Positions 22,888-34,407 of a DNA stretch of 64,000 nucleotides are shown here, one piece after another. Numbering within the stretch: position 1 is the stretch's first letter; every line of letters begins with the position of its first letter. The notes beneath the pieces are model-generated. The model was not told the DNA's origin and searched no databases. It was given only the letters and a program-made list of their open reading frames with translations. This DNA comes from Albifimbria verrucaria (lineage: Eukaryota; Ascomycota; Sordariomycetes; Hypocreales; Stachybotryaceae): positions 2,356,001 to 2,420,000 of the forward strand of contig JAHREC010000062.1 in the NCBI GenBank assembly GCA_020081605.1, read 5' to 3'. The position numbers were made by a program, and so were the translations under genes.

Positions 22888-25800
22888 ATGCCCAGACAAC
22901 GCCAAACTCCGAGAAAGACTAAGTCGAAGTCGCGTAAAAAGGTAACAGCAGAAGAAGGCTGGTGGAGTATTAGAGCCATCATCGATGAGCGCCTTGTCAA
23001 TGGTCGTGTAGAGTATCTTGTAGATTGGGAGCCCGACACCAAAACCGGAAAGTCATTCGAGCCGACCTGGGTAAGTTCACGTTCCCACCTTGCGCTGCGC
23101 AAGCTAACAGTTCAACCATTAGAGTAGCGAGGTCACCGACGAGGCAAAAGCCGAATGGGAGACCAGGAAAGCATCCAACACTGCTCCTCTGCCGCCGCCT
23201 CGGTAGCGTCTACAACCACTTCCCTAACAAAGAGAGCCAGGATAGCCAGCCACCTCGGCCGTCTAACTGGCGACACATCAAGCGGACCCGGCGTCCGACA
23301 CCATCGCAAGGAAGCTCCCTTACCCAGAAACTGGCGACGACGAACAGCCCCCGCGAAGAGAATAAGGACCGAGTTCAGCGCCACCTTGTCGGAGGATTCT
23401 GTCCCATCCTTGGCGTCTGCACCGTCCGTTGCCTCAGCTATTGACATCGGGGAGCTTGATATCGCAGTGCCACCATATCCGCAACATAAGGTGTATGTCG
23501 AGATATATAAAGACCCGGCTTTTGACCCGTCAGAATACCAAACCCAGAGCACAATCCAGACGAGCTCTTCTCAATCCCTAGCCGAACTTGAGGGAGAAGA
23601 CGAACGGATTATAATATCTCCCCAACTTAGTCAAAGAACTGTGCCCGATTCTCAGGAGCCTTCTGGTCAGTCCTGGTCGCAAGACCACAGCCAAACCCAT
23701 CCATTAGCGTCTGAAGCTCCGTTGGCAACAGACCCCAATCCCCCTACGGTCAGATCCCTATCCAGGGTTCCACGTCACAAACAGACACATCAGGCTCTGT
23801 CGAAGACGCCAGCTTACCCAAATCGAATTCCAACATCCCATCTCGCCAACTCGTAGATCCGGACAACCAAAGTATTGAGGCGCAGTGTTTATCGCCCCTA
23901 GGGTTGAGGTTCCCGTTTCTTCACTTCAGTCCTCGACCGCGGGGCCCGTCTATCTAACCCAGCCACCTCTACCTACGGCGTCTCAATCCTACAATACTAT
24001 ATCTTCGAATCCAGCGTGCATAGAAGCCACGACTAGTGAAGAACAATCCAGCCAGAAGGATTCTCATACGAACATTGACCAAAGAGATTCCCAGGCGGCT
24101 CAAATCACACGCCACGATAGCGATCCTGTTAGCGAAGAATTTGTTCTTGATAGTACGAATCCAGATACCACACCAGCGCAACGCGATAGCCTTAGTGGTC
24201 GGGAAGAAGTATCATCGCTTTTTCTGAACGAGTTCAATAACTCGTTTCATGCCAAATCTTTCAGTGCTTACGCAGAGAACCTCTCATCCCAAGCTCGCTC
24301 ACACTACGGAGCCTCACAAGGCTCTCGGATCGCAGCCATGGATAGCTCCGACCAACCCAGTTCGTCGGAACGTCGTGTGTCCGCGGTGGATGAATTGAAG
24401 CAACTATGTAGCTTTGATGATATTATCAATGATATATCGCAAGCTGGAAACGATGGGCAAGAACCACCGGCTGGATCACAGCAAACTTCATCAGAATTGC
24501 AAGCACCTATCCTAGCAGATGCTGCCTCAACCATGCCTCCCGCTTCAGAGATTGAGATGCTCTCGCAACCTTTGGATCAGGGTAACCATTGGCTGCCTGA
24601 CACTATGTCAACCAGTCAAGGGTTAGGAAGCGATTCGTTAACGTCGCCTGCAATATTGACACAGCCACCCATGGACTCCTGCCTAGTATGGACTTGCAAA
24701 CGTCAGACAGCCTCCATGGTGATATATCATCGGGTACTCTTATCCCTGGCCCTCATGATATGCAGCAAGCTACAATTTCGCCGGCCGATATCACAAGATT
24801 GATAGTGAATGAGACAGCGACGATGGAAGGTTTGCCTCATTTGCCGCAAGGCATATCACCAAGCGCGTTGGATATGTCCGGCGAATCTATTACGATGGCT
24901 CAACTCCCTATCCGAAATGATGAAGTTGGATCAATTCCATCAAGCTACTCTGATAATTCTCCAGTAGAGCACCTCATCACGCTTCCCTTTCAATCCCGCG
25001 TCCGTCCGATGTATGACGATACGATTTTGGAATACAGAAACGAAATTAAGAGATTTGGCGAAATTTTCAATACCGAGACGTATACAGAACCAGATAGCTC
25101 TCTTCTGGAACGGATCGATGAGCTTCTAGCTCGCTTACAGACATTATGTGATTATCCTCAGGATTTTGATGGAACCCAGCTTGCGAACCTATCACCGATG
25201 GAGCAGGCCAAGTACTCATACGATGCAAACGCCAAGTTCAATTTTGTGCAGGAGCTACTGCAGCTACTGGAGAAGGACACCAATGTGATCATAGTGACTA
25301 AATCACAAGAAGTCGGACGCCTTCTATTTCTTATAGCGGAGTCATTGGAAATCGATTGTCGATGTGAAGCTATTAGTCGGTCAACAAACATCGCCGACTC
25401 AACTGTCAGGTTAACGATTGCTTTACCATCAGAGCAGAACGACGCAACTGGATACGACATCATCATTGCCTTTGACCCATCGTACGCCCATTCTCATATC
25501 GCGCAACAGCTCGTCTCTCTCCCGGATAGGAAATCACCGCATGTGTTAATGTTGGTTACGACACATGCGATTGAGCATATTGATATGCGAATACCTAGCG
25601 ATCTTACACCATTAGAACGCAGGAGCGCTTTACTATCAAGCATTGTTCGTGCTCGGAAACTCACGAGTGACCCAGATCGAGGCTATCCAGAACCGTACGA
25701 GATTGCCAAGCTTTTCGGTGAATACTTTAATGACGGTGGCGATCCGGTGGCCTGGGAACCAGTCCCAATTCCTGATCATGTTTTGGATGTCTATGAGTCC

Positions 25801-27017
25801 TTACAATCTCAACCTATGGTTCCCACGATATCATCCGAGGACCAAGACAACGGCCATAAGAGGAAACTGGTATGTACATCGGTATCATTTGAGAGTTATG
25901 CTAACCAATGTAGGACGATGAAGATGGCAGTGATGCTAAAAGGATACGAACTTTAGCCCTTAAAGAAGCATTGCCAGAAGCCTATGAACCAGTTTTAAGC
26001 CCAGAAGTCCGTCAAATGCTAGAAAGCTCCTCGAGCACCACAGCCAATCTGAGTGGAACCAAGGTGCTTGTCTCCGTGTCTATTTTGGAGGCATTGGCTG
26101 AGCAGGTTAGAACTGCTTGAACATGCAACTGGCACTCAATCAGCTAATACATTGCTAGTTTGCTGGATATCGTCATCAGTTAGATGACACAGACTACACG
26201 TCTGAAAATGAACGCGTTATATCTGGACTGGAGAAACAGCTTAAAGAATACGAAAGGACAACAAATCAGATTTATGAAAAGTTCAGGACTGCCATTCAGG
26301 ACCGCACAAAATTTGAGAAGGATAAGATCAAGGCGGATGTCGCCCTTCAGACAAGTGTTGAGTCTGCTCGTGTTCAAGGCGAGAAATTTCAGAAGCGGAT
26401 TTCCGAACTAGAGGCCACCATAGCTCGTCTTTCCGCCACATCAGAAGCAGGTGAGGCGGGGGCTCAGGGCGGTCTCGATGATGTCCTAAAAGAGGAACGT
26501 GCTAAGATTGAGGCACTGGAGAAGAAACTTACCAATGCCCGATCACAACTAGACTTTGTCACCAACCAGTACCAAGAAGTCAGAGCTGAGGCAACAGCAA
26601 TGAAGACGGAACTGACAGGATTGAAAGGTCAAAACGAACACCTTCAGAAGACTTCATCTGAGAACTTTGTTCGTATACATCAAATCCAAGCTGATGCGTC
26701 TACGAAGCAACACCTTGCGCAGATTGCAGAGCTTAAGGCTTTACTAAGGAAAGAGAAATGGAGCTCGACAAGACTCGCGATGAGCTTCGGGTGTTCAAGA
26801 ATGGAAGACGTGAGACTCGACAGGTCAGCGTACCAAGGAGTCCACGAATGGGTATGATGAGTCCGCGTACGGGACGAGGATATGGGGCTCCACTAGCAGA
26901 GGCACGAGTCCTGCTCCCGGGTCTGGGACCGATGGAGCAAGCACAACCCCGGTGCCCGGAATGCAATATCTAACACAACAAACCGGCAATGGTAGATGGA
27001 ACCATTTGCGGGAGTAA
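22888..27017 (+). CDS. Chromodomain protein with Hda2/3-type C-terminal region
   Basis: This is predicted as a subunit of an Hda1-type histone deacetylase complex that reads methylated histone H3. Exons are 22888-23070, 23123-25869, 25914-26105 and 26159-27017. The N terminus is basic (MPRQRQTPRKTKSKSRKK), then a chromodomain runs WWSIRAIIDERL, VEYLVDWEPD and SFEPTW. About 600 disordered acidic residues follow. The C-terminal third has the Hda2/3 helicase-like fold (KFNFVQELLQLLEKDTNVII, then TKSQEVGRLLFLIAESL) and a long coiled coil from about 26190 to 26790, ending GNGRWNHLRE. Frame changes fall near 23208 and 26747 and at the C or G runs 23740-23744, 23895-23898, 24668-24670 and 26884-26887. 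It may be the counterpart of Neurospora CDP-2, but I cannot prove that without an alignment. Confidence 0.85.
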
Positions 27018-27444
27018 ACGATGGCAAGAGGCGCCAGTGGAATGGCTTTAAAGAAAGCAGACAGGTATAAATGGCAGAAGATTTGAGCATTTGATACCTG
27101 CTCAATTACCCAAGGGCTGGCGTAATGGCGTATTGGCTCATTTCGGACACCAGTTATCATGGCATAGTGATTACATTTGAGGAGCATAGGACCGAGGCAG
27201 AACGTCAGCCGTACTCATGCCAGAGCTACGCGTGGTTCAGTTATTAGCGCAGAAATAATCAAAAACGTAATTCACATATTATGACGGACAATGTAGTCGT
27301 GTATGTGACTATAACACAATGGATTGGGTTGTGGCAACCAGCTAAACCCCGTCCATCCCTCTACAGTTTCCTCCTAGTCTAAGATCAACATGTACAAGAG
27401 CTTCTCCAAGGACCCAAAGGTTCCTCCGCTACGCGGCATTTCCC
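27018..27444. other. Convergent 3' region
   Basis: This gap of 427 bases lies between the stop codons of the chromodomain gene (plus) and COX6 (minus). It should hold the two 3' untranslated regions. No gene was seen. Confidence 0.5.
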
Positions 27445-28247
27445 TTACTTCTCCTCGGGATACAGGTCCTCCTTCAGAGGCACGCCGAGCTCTTCCCGCA
27501 GGGGCTTGAGCTCCTCCAGGTAAGCCTCGTACTGGCCCTTGTTCTCGACCTTGGCCTTGATGCCTGCAGTAATCATGTCAGCGTGTCTGTCCAGGTAATG
27601 GTATACTGCACGAGAGCTCCGCTGGAAAGGTAGAGCTCCGGGCAGCATGGGATCGCGCACCTTCGAAGATTCGGACGGCAGTGGCGAAGTCGTTGACACG
27701 GCGGGCAGCCTTCAGGGCAGCGGCGATGACGGTGGGAGCGGGGACGAGATCGTAGGCGAAGGCGTTGTTCAGGTTGCGCTGGGTGGGAGTTAGTGCAAGT
27801 GCTCCAGTAACAGCTACAGCTCATTCCGAGCATACCTGGAGCTCGAAAACATCCTGGACACCGTCAAACTCCTTCTCGAATCTGTAGGAGAGCTTGGTTA
27901 GCAGCCGCAGAGCTAGAACGAAGCGTTGTGATCGAGGCTGGATGCAATTGTAAAATATCGCGTGGTACGATGACTGCAACGCTAACGGCGTCGGATGCAG
28001 ACATGGACACCACGGTCTCGCAGGAAGCCCAATTGCACAAGGCGACTCACCGAGCAGTGAACTCCTCGAAGGTCTCCTCTTGGTGCTCGCCTCGGCGAGG
28101 GATGGAGGTGCTGAAGGAGTTGGCAGCGCGAAGGGCGACGGTTGCCGGGCGGGCCATCAGGGGCTGCTGGGCGGCGCGGACGGGGGCGGCGCGCAGGATG
28201 GCGGTCGAGCCGCGGACGGCCATGCGGAGGAGAGAGTTGGAGGCCAT
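27445..28247 (-). CDS. COX6: Cytochrome c oxidase subunit VI (COX6, mammalian COX5A)
   Basis: This is a matrix-side nuclear-coded subunit of respiratory complex IV. Four exons, 28051-28247, 27836-27881, 27661-27778 and 27445-27563, join without any frame problem into 159 residues. The N terminus is an arginine-rich, acid-free presequence (MASNSLLRMAVRGSTAILRA) ending near SFSTSIPRR. The mature part contains EEFTARFEKEFDGVQDVFEL, NLNNAFAYDLVPAPTVIAAA, LKAARRVNDFATAVRIFEG and LREELGVPLKEDLYPEEK, all typical of the family. Introns are 97 to 169 bases, longer than most in this window. It is divergent from the ELO elongase, with 1,175 bases between the starts. Confidence 0.95.
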
Positions 28248-29422
28248 TGGATCGAAACGCTCGCGGAATCAGAAGGGATGGGGAGGGTGACGGCGAGGCG
28301 GCTGAGGTTGCTTGGTGGTGTGGTCGGAAGTGGATGCTTGCACTTTTGCGTCTCGAATGATGTCCGCAGTGGTGTTTGGCTGGAGTGGCCTGAGGAACTG
28401 GGTGACTAAGCTGGCAATTGGTGGGTTTTCATTTGTCGATGGGGCCTACTGTGTGAATTGAAGCGGGTAGCAGTTGAAAAGCTGTCCAGCCGCACCGACA
28501 TTGTACAGTGTGAGGAACAAGCAGCTATGACCCGGGTTAGCGGGAGACAGAAAAAACAGAGAGTGGAAGAAAACGGCCATCCCCGGCTAGACGATGACTT
28601 CATGTCATGACATGGCGTATTACTACATTTTAGAAGTGAAAACTTTAACAATGCGGTGTCAATTGAGAGCATGGAAAGGTTTTTGATCCAAATGAGGGAG
28701 GAAGAAGACGAAGAAAAGATTGGAAGCCGATGGGTTACATCGTTGTCTGCAAGGCCGCCTCCCTCTCAAAGTCTTTGTTTTTCTGTCACCCAGCGACTCC
28801 TGTCTATCACTAGGCACGCCCAGAGCCAGACACGACACGACACGACAGCCTTTACACGCCGAGGTCCCGAGGCCGGCCGCACCCTCTACTTTCTTGCCCA
28901 TCGGCCGAAATTACCTCATGAATTGTGGCTACCTTGTGTCTATGCTTTGCCAATGGCATGCGCATTAGCCTTGGCCTGCATGCATCCCGAACTCTAGTGC
29001 ATTTCCCGACAGATGCTGGCCTGCAGTCACGTGCGCTCAGACCAAGATTTTTCATGCAGCGCCGCCCGTGATTGGCGCAGCCCTGGCCAGGCCCCGGCGA
29101 ATCACATGCGACCTGGTAGCTTAAATTTCCTTCCCTTAATGAGATGATAAGTCCAGAGAGACAGCATTTTATCGAGCCCTCCTCCCTTCTCCTCCTCCGT
29201 CCGTCGTCTGCCACTTACTTCCGGCACTTCACTTCTTAGTCGTTCCTTCACTTGTCTTTTCCCTTCCTCCCTTCTACCTCCGGAGTTTACGGGTTGCTGC
29301 CTCGAGCCGCCATCCCCACGTCCGACCTTCTTAATCGTTGCGTCGCGTACACTTCCGGCTGACGCGGAACCTCCAAAGAATCTTCTTCTCTTAGGGAACG
29401 ATCCTCCGGTAAAGTCGCAATC
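28248..29422. promoter_or_regulatory. Divergent upstream region of COX6 and the ELO elongase
   Basis: This stretch is 1,175 bases long between two divergent starts. A strongly pyrimidine-rich stretch runs from about 29170 to 29280 ahead of the elongase ATG (cctcccttctcctcctccg and similar), typical of highly expressed fungal genes. No coding signal was recognised. Confidence 0.55.
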
Positions 29423-30563
29423 ATGTCCACCCAGGCTGCCACCTTCTACGAGCAGCTGCCGCTGCCAACCATCGACCGACCCTTCGGCATCCACCTATGG
29501 CCCATCTTCGACAAGGCCTGGACTGCCGTCGTGGGCTACCCGGCGGATGAGTTCAAGTTTGTGCCTTTCGAGACGCCCATGTCGACGCTCAAGTCCACTT
29601 CCATCTTCATCGTCATCTACTACATGATCATCTTCGGTGGCCGCGCCCTCATGCGCAACCGCGAGCCCTTCCAGCTGAAGACGCTCTTCCTCATCCACAA
29701 CTTCTACCTGACCGCCATCAGCGGCATCCTACTGGCTCTCTTCATTGAGCAGCTGGTTCCCACTGTTGTCCGCGGCGGTGTCTTCCACGCCATCTGCAAC
29801 CACGAAGGTGGCTGGACTCAGCCCCTGGTTGTCCTCTACTACGTAAGCTCCCTTTCCCTTTCCTGGAGATGGCGGAGTTCATAACTGACGTGGCACAGCT
29901 CAACTACCTCACCAAGTACCTGGAGCTCCTGGACACCGTCTTCCTGTTCCTCAAGAAGAAGCCCCTGACCTTCCTGCACTGCTACCACCATGGCGCTACC
30001 GCTCTCCTCTGCTACACCCAGCTGATCGGTTCCACCGCCGTTTCCTGGGTTCCCATTGTCCTCAACCTGACCGTCCACGTCGTTATGTACTGGTACTACT
30101 TCCAGAGCGCCCGTGGCATTCGCATCTGGTGGAAGGAGTGGGTCACCCGCCTGCAGATCATCCAGTTCATCATCGATCTCGGTAAGCCCCATAGGCAGTC
30201 CTAAGTTCAAGAGCACACGGCTAATTACTTCAGGCTTCGTCTACTTCGCTTCTTACACCTACTTCACCTCGACCTACTTCCCTGGTTGCCCAACGCTGGC
30301 AACTGCGCTGGTGAGGAGTTCGCCGCCTTCTCTGGTATGGCCATTCTCAGCTCCTACCTGGTGCTCTTCATCTCCTTCTACTTCGCCACCTACAAGAAGG
30401 ATGGCTCCACGACCAGCCGCAAGTCCCTGCGTCGCATGAGCCAGGCTCCTCCCCGACCCTCTTGCCATTGCCAAGGCCGCCAACAGCGCCAACGGCACCC
30501 CAGCAAGGCTAAGACCACCGGTGCTAAGCCCAACGGCAGCACCCTCGATCGCGCCGGGCTTAA
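29423..30563 (+). CDS. ELO-family fatty acid elongase (GNS1/SUR4 type)
   Basis: This is a multi-span ER membrane condensing enzyme that adds two carbons from malonyl-CoA to fatty acyl-CoA, feeding very-long-chain fatty acid and sphingolipid synthesis. Exons are 29423-29842, 29899-30181 and 30234-30563. Visible are [20 protein letters not shown], the catalytic histidine box HCYHH, the [20 protein letters not shown] segment and the [16 protein letters not shown] helix. The frame changes at the C runs 30280-30282, 30451-30454 (two bases), 30498-30501 and 30542-30544. Following the conserved frame, the protein ends in a basic RSRRA tail with TAA at 30561-30563. The apparent longer open frame to 30663 is an artefact of those shifts. 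Chain-length specificity (Elo2- versus Elo3-like) cannot be read with confidence. Confidence 0.9.
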
Positions 30564-32506
30564 ATATCATAAGCCTTGCGATACAGGTGCATTGTGCCAG
30601 CGCAATGGGGCCAATGCTACAATAGAGGCATCGAGAAACAACGTTGACTCCACGTCTAGATAATGATCGGATACTAGACAATGTGGGATCAATATGTAAA
30701 ACTCTCTGCGTACCTCGAAATACCGGGACGCAGCCGGATTAGGAGCTCAAGGGAGGGGCTCGGGTCACTTTGACCCGGTTGACGTTGATTGAGACTAGGG
30801 TTTACACGTCTCGTCGATCGCAATGACGGTGTTCGGTTGATGATTGTTGCATGCATGGTTTTTCTAGGCGAAACTGGCGGCATGGCAGGTTAAGCGGTCC
30901 TTGGACAGAGTCCGGGCTGGGATGCGGTTACATGGATGGACGGTATCGAGCCAGGAACACACACACACACAAACACATTTACTAGCCTTTTAATATTTCT
31001 TTGGCTTATCTCTGTATATTAGAAGCATACATCTTTCAGAACGGGTCTCTGGCTCGGGATGGTCGATACGCTATATTAATCAAAACATGGTGATGTTTGA
31101 TGAAACTCGGGTTCGATTCTGGACATGTGTCTTTGCAGCGTTGCAGTGTTGAATGTCGTAAGGCCAAGCGCACAAGCATGCGTGGTATATTAATATCTCG
31201 AGGTGGTATTGATGTTGAGCGGGGAATGTGGTCCGTCGGAGGAAGTGTGCCTACCCTGCACTTGCATGTGATGCACGTTTGTTGGCTTCGTCTGATTTGG
31301 TGAGGTCTGTGTGCTCATGGTCGTGTCTGATGTCTTGTCCTTTGTGAGTTTGTATCTGGCTGAACCATGTTGTAGATTGGTGCAGCATCTGCAACAGGAC
31401 GGAGTATGCCTCACTTCGGAACTGGAGCCGACGGAAATTTGAGGAATTGTCTTGCAAAAGTCTCGAAATTTAAAATGCAGGATGGATGGGACAACCAGGG
31501 GAGGAGGCAAGGACAGACGTCTTAGCGGGGAGATCTGTTTGTTCCAAACAGTGGTTTCGTCCGGAGTGTGCTTGGCCTACCTCATGTACCCGATCTGTAG
31601 GCCGAGCCCACCGAATACAAGCTGGGACTTGCGCTACCCAACATGTTGGCTGTGGGCACCTCCAGGCTTTGCACCAAACGCTTAGGCTCCAACAACTCCG
31701 TCGGGTCGAGGAGATTGATGGCATCTGGTACCATCAATGTACCAGGGCACCATCGTTGACTTGGTTGCCACATGCGGCTAATGGCAAGGCTACCCCACAC
31801 TAAGGCTGCATCGAGCGTAGCGGCTCGCTAAGCAAGGGGTTCAGCGGCGTCCTATTGGTGGCAGGTGACACTCCAGCTCTTTTGTCCAGCGAAGGCGGGC
31901 AAAGAGGCCAAGGAGCAGAAGGTCAACGGGAAAGGGAAGGGACCCTGGGGAGACAGGCACAGGAGGGGGAAATAGCGAGCTTCCAAACAGATACTATGGG
32001 TGGTAGCGCCGAAACGGCACCCCGCTACTCCCATTCGTTCAACTTGTCCAAGTCACGCAGCGTCTAACATTTCATTTGGAGGGCGCAAACGTCCCTTACC
32101 CTCTTGCTGCTTCTCTTTTTCCACCTTTCCCTATCTTCTTTTCACATTAAACATCAGGTCCAGCGCATTCAAACCGTGCGCATCCGTTGTCACTCCTTGC
32201 TTTTTCCCTCTCCCACTCGGTGGGATTTACGCGCCGGGTTTTGGGGTTTTACGAGGTTTCGACCCTCGCTGGATCGGCGCTCTCATTAGCGGCGCAAGGG
32301 ATCACCTCTCAACTTGGACAAGCCAGGCTATCGGGCTTGAAAGGATTCAGCCCCGAGATTCCGCAACCTCCTGTCTTTCCTTCTTTCCACAGCATATTCA
32401 AAAGCTTCGTCGACGTCTTCTTTTTGCACAGCATATGTCGACATTGACATCGCGAGACGCAAACGCCTAGACCCTACCGTTGTCCGCCATCGCGGACCCA
32501 GCAGCC
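30564..32506. other. Intergenic region
   Basis: The region covers 1,943 bases between the elongase and the F-box gene, both plus strand. It contains a CA microsatellite (30957-30976) and a pyrimidine-rich leader from about 32095 to 32215 that probably belongs to the F-box gene transcript. A GGGTTCGATTC string near 31108 recalls a tRNA T-loop but has no matching stem. No gene was recognised. Confidence 0.5.
30957..30976. repeat. (CA)n microsatellite
   Basis: About nine CA units in the downstream region of the elongase gene. Confidence 0.9.
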
Positions 32507-34407
32507 ATGAGACTGCCATTTCGCCGCAAGGACAAGAAGAAGAGCGAGCACAATGTCGCGATACCCACCGAATATCGAACCCCGGTGCTGCTTCACCTCC
32601 TCTGTTCCCGCCAACCAGGGCTTCCGCCTACCTCTTAACCCATCTGCCTCTTCCAGTCATCCAGCGCATCTTCGCCTTTGTCTGCCCGCATACCGGCGAC
32701 GAGAGCTACGAGACATGCGAGGGAAGCACCAATGACGATGGTTGTATGCTCTGTGACCTCCGCGACCTGTCGCATTGCGCCCAGGTTAGCCGAGCATGGC
32801 GCACTGCTGCTATCCCAGTCTTGTAAAGCCCCCTCAACCCCTCACTCCTGGGAACCTTGACATGGACCCCTGATCACTGACAATGGACAATATAGATACC
32901 ACAGCGTTCGGATCGACCCGGTTCACTACTGCAAGCTCGAGGCTTGGCTATCCGAGAGGCGAAAAGGGCGATCACGGTTCGACAAAAATGGAGTGCCTGA
33001 GGACCCTGCCGAGACGAGACTTAAGCTGCTTCGACGGACGGTGCGCGACGATCCAACAAGAATTGGGAGACTGGTTAAGTACTTGAAAGTGCCATACATG
33101 TTGCGCGAGTCAAGTCACGTCGAGCTGGCGCAGACCATTGCCGTCCTGCCCAACCTGCTCTATGTCGACTTGCCCGAAGGAATGTTCTCTGACGATGCAG
33201 CCTACGCGACTCTTCGTCTAGAAGTCCAGGCGCGCTGTCCACATCTCCGAAAGATGACGTACAACGGTGGATCGGAGCACAGCTTCTCTATGCTGGCCAC
33301 TGGAAGGGTGTGGCCGCACCTCGAAGTGCTGGAGTTGAACGGGTTGAACCTCGATGCCGTGACTATGAGGACTGTGCTGAGCACCTTGACCAACCTAAGA
33401 GCTCTGAAAATTACGGATACACAGGGCCTTACGGATGAGGTTCTGGGCGCTGGTGATGGGCTTCCCCGCTACCACCTCTGGAAGAGCTGGTACTCAAGGA
33501 GACACCACAAGTAACGACGGCTGGAATTGTTGAATACCTAGCCTGGCGGGAGACACAGCAGGCGCTCAAGGTCTTGACGTTGAACAACACCGGAGTCCCT
33601 GTCACAAGTCTTCAAGAAATTCTGACCATGGCCTCGTCTCTTACAACCATGGCTATGCAGGCCAGAGTTCAAGAGCCCTTCCCTCGTCAGCACAACATTC
33701 GACCACTTGCCTCGAACACAGTAGAGACGTTACGTTACGAGATTTCTGGCAATACGTCGTCAGGAGGTTATGGAGCTCTGACGACTGGATATTATAGCTA
33801 CCTGGCGTCTTCCATCCTCGCTGATGGCTTCCCTAAGCTCCGTAGGCTTTTTGTTCACGATGACAGCTTCCCCGACCAGCTAGCGGGTTTGCCACCCCCA
33901 ATGCTGCTTTTGCCGGTGGCCACATCCGCTCACACTCTAATTCGGGGCCGGGGCGCGGTCATCGGTACTGCCACCTGCTCCTATGCCATCAACTCCTACT
34001 CTTCGTCGCCCGATCTCCAAGGTTCCGGCAACCAACCGTTTCAGCTCAAACAACCCGTTTGCGCCTCGAGTTGGAGGAGGAGGAGGAGCGGGTCCGACAC
34101 ATATGCTAGAAGTCTACACCAAGAGTGACGAGTTTAGCAAATGGAATTTCTCGAGAGTTGATCCCTAAAGGCTCCCGGCATGCCGTCACGACGACCGGCA
34201 AGCAGCTACGGCCTAGCGGCTGATATATCTGGCCAAGGGTGGGATCCCAGCCTCGCACGTCGCAGTATCATGATCGGTAGCGGTGCGGGTGGTTTCTTGG
34301 CTGTCCCAGGAACGCCGACTTCTCCTCAAGGACCTGCATCCCCGGATTCGTGGCGACCACACAGCAGTGGCGGTGAACCTCGAGGCAGTCGGGATTTGTG
34401 GAGGTAA
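32507..34407 (+). CDS. F-box protein with leucine-rich-repeat-like region
   Basis: This is a probable substrate receptor of an SCF ubiquitin ligase. Exon 1 (32507-32822) starts MRLPFRRKDKKKSEHN and holds the F-box: HLPLPVIQRIFAFVCPHTGD, then LRDLSHCAQVSRAWRTAAIP. Exon 2 begins at 32896 and continues YHSVRIDPVHYCKLEAWLSE. The middle part has leucine-spaced strands such as PNLLYVDLPEG, WPHLEVLELNGLNLDAVTM and LTNLRALKITDTQGLTDEVL. The tail is Ser/Pro/Gly-rich and ends GEPRGSRDLWR at 34407. At least five frame changes are needed, at 32580-32583, 33464-33467, 33895-33899, about 33956 and 34163-34165, all in C or G runs. Substrate and partners are unknown. The family assignment is firm, but I do not know a characterised orthologue. 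Confidence 0.82.

Noticed and set aside
31085..31130. Possible tRNA, from a GGGTTCGATTC T-loop-like string
   Set aside because: The flanking bases do not pair as a T stem, and no acceptor or anticodon stem could be folded.
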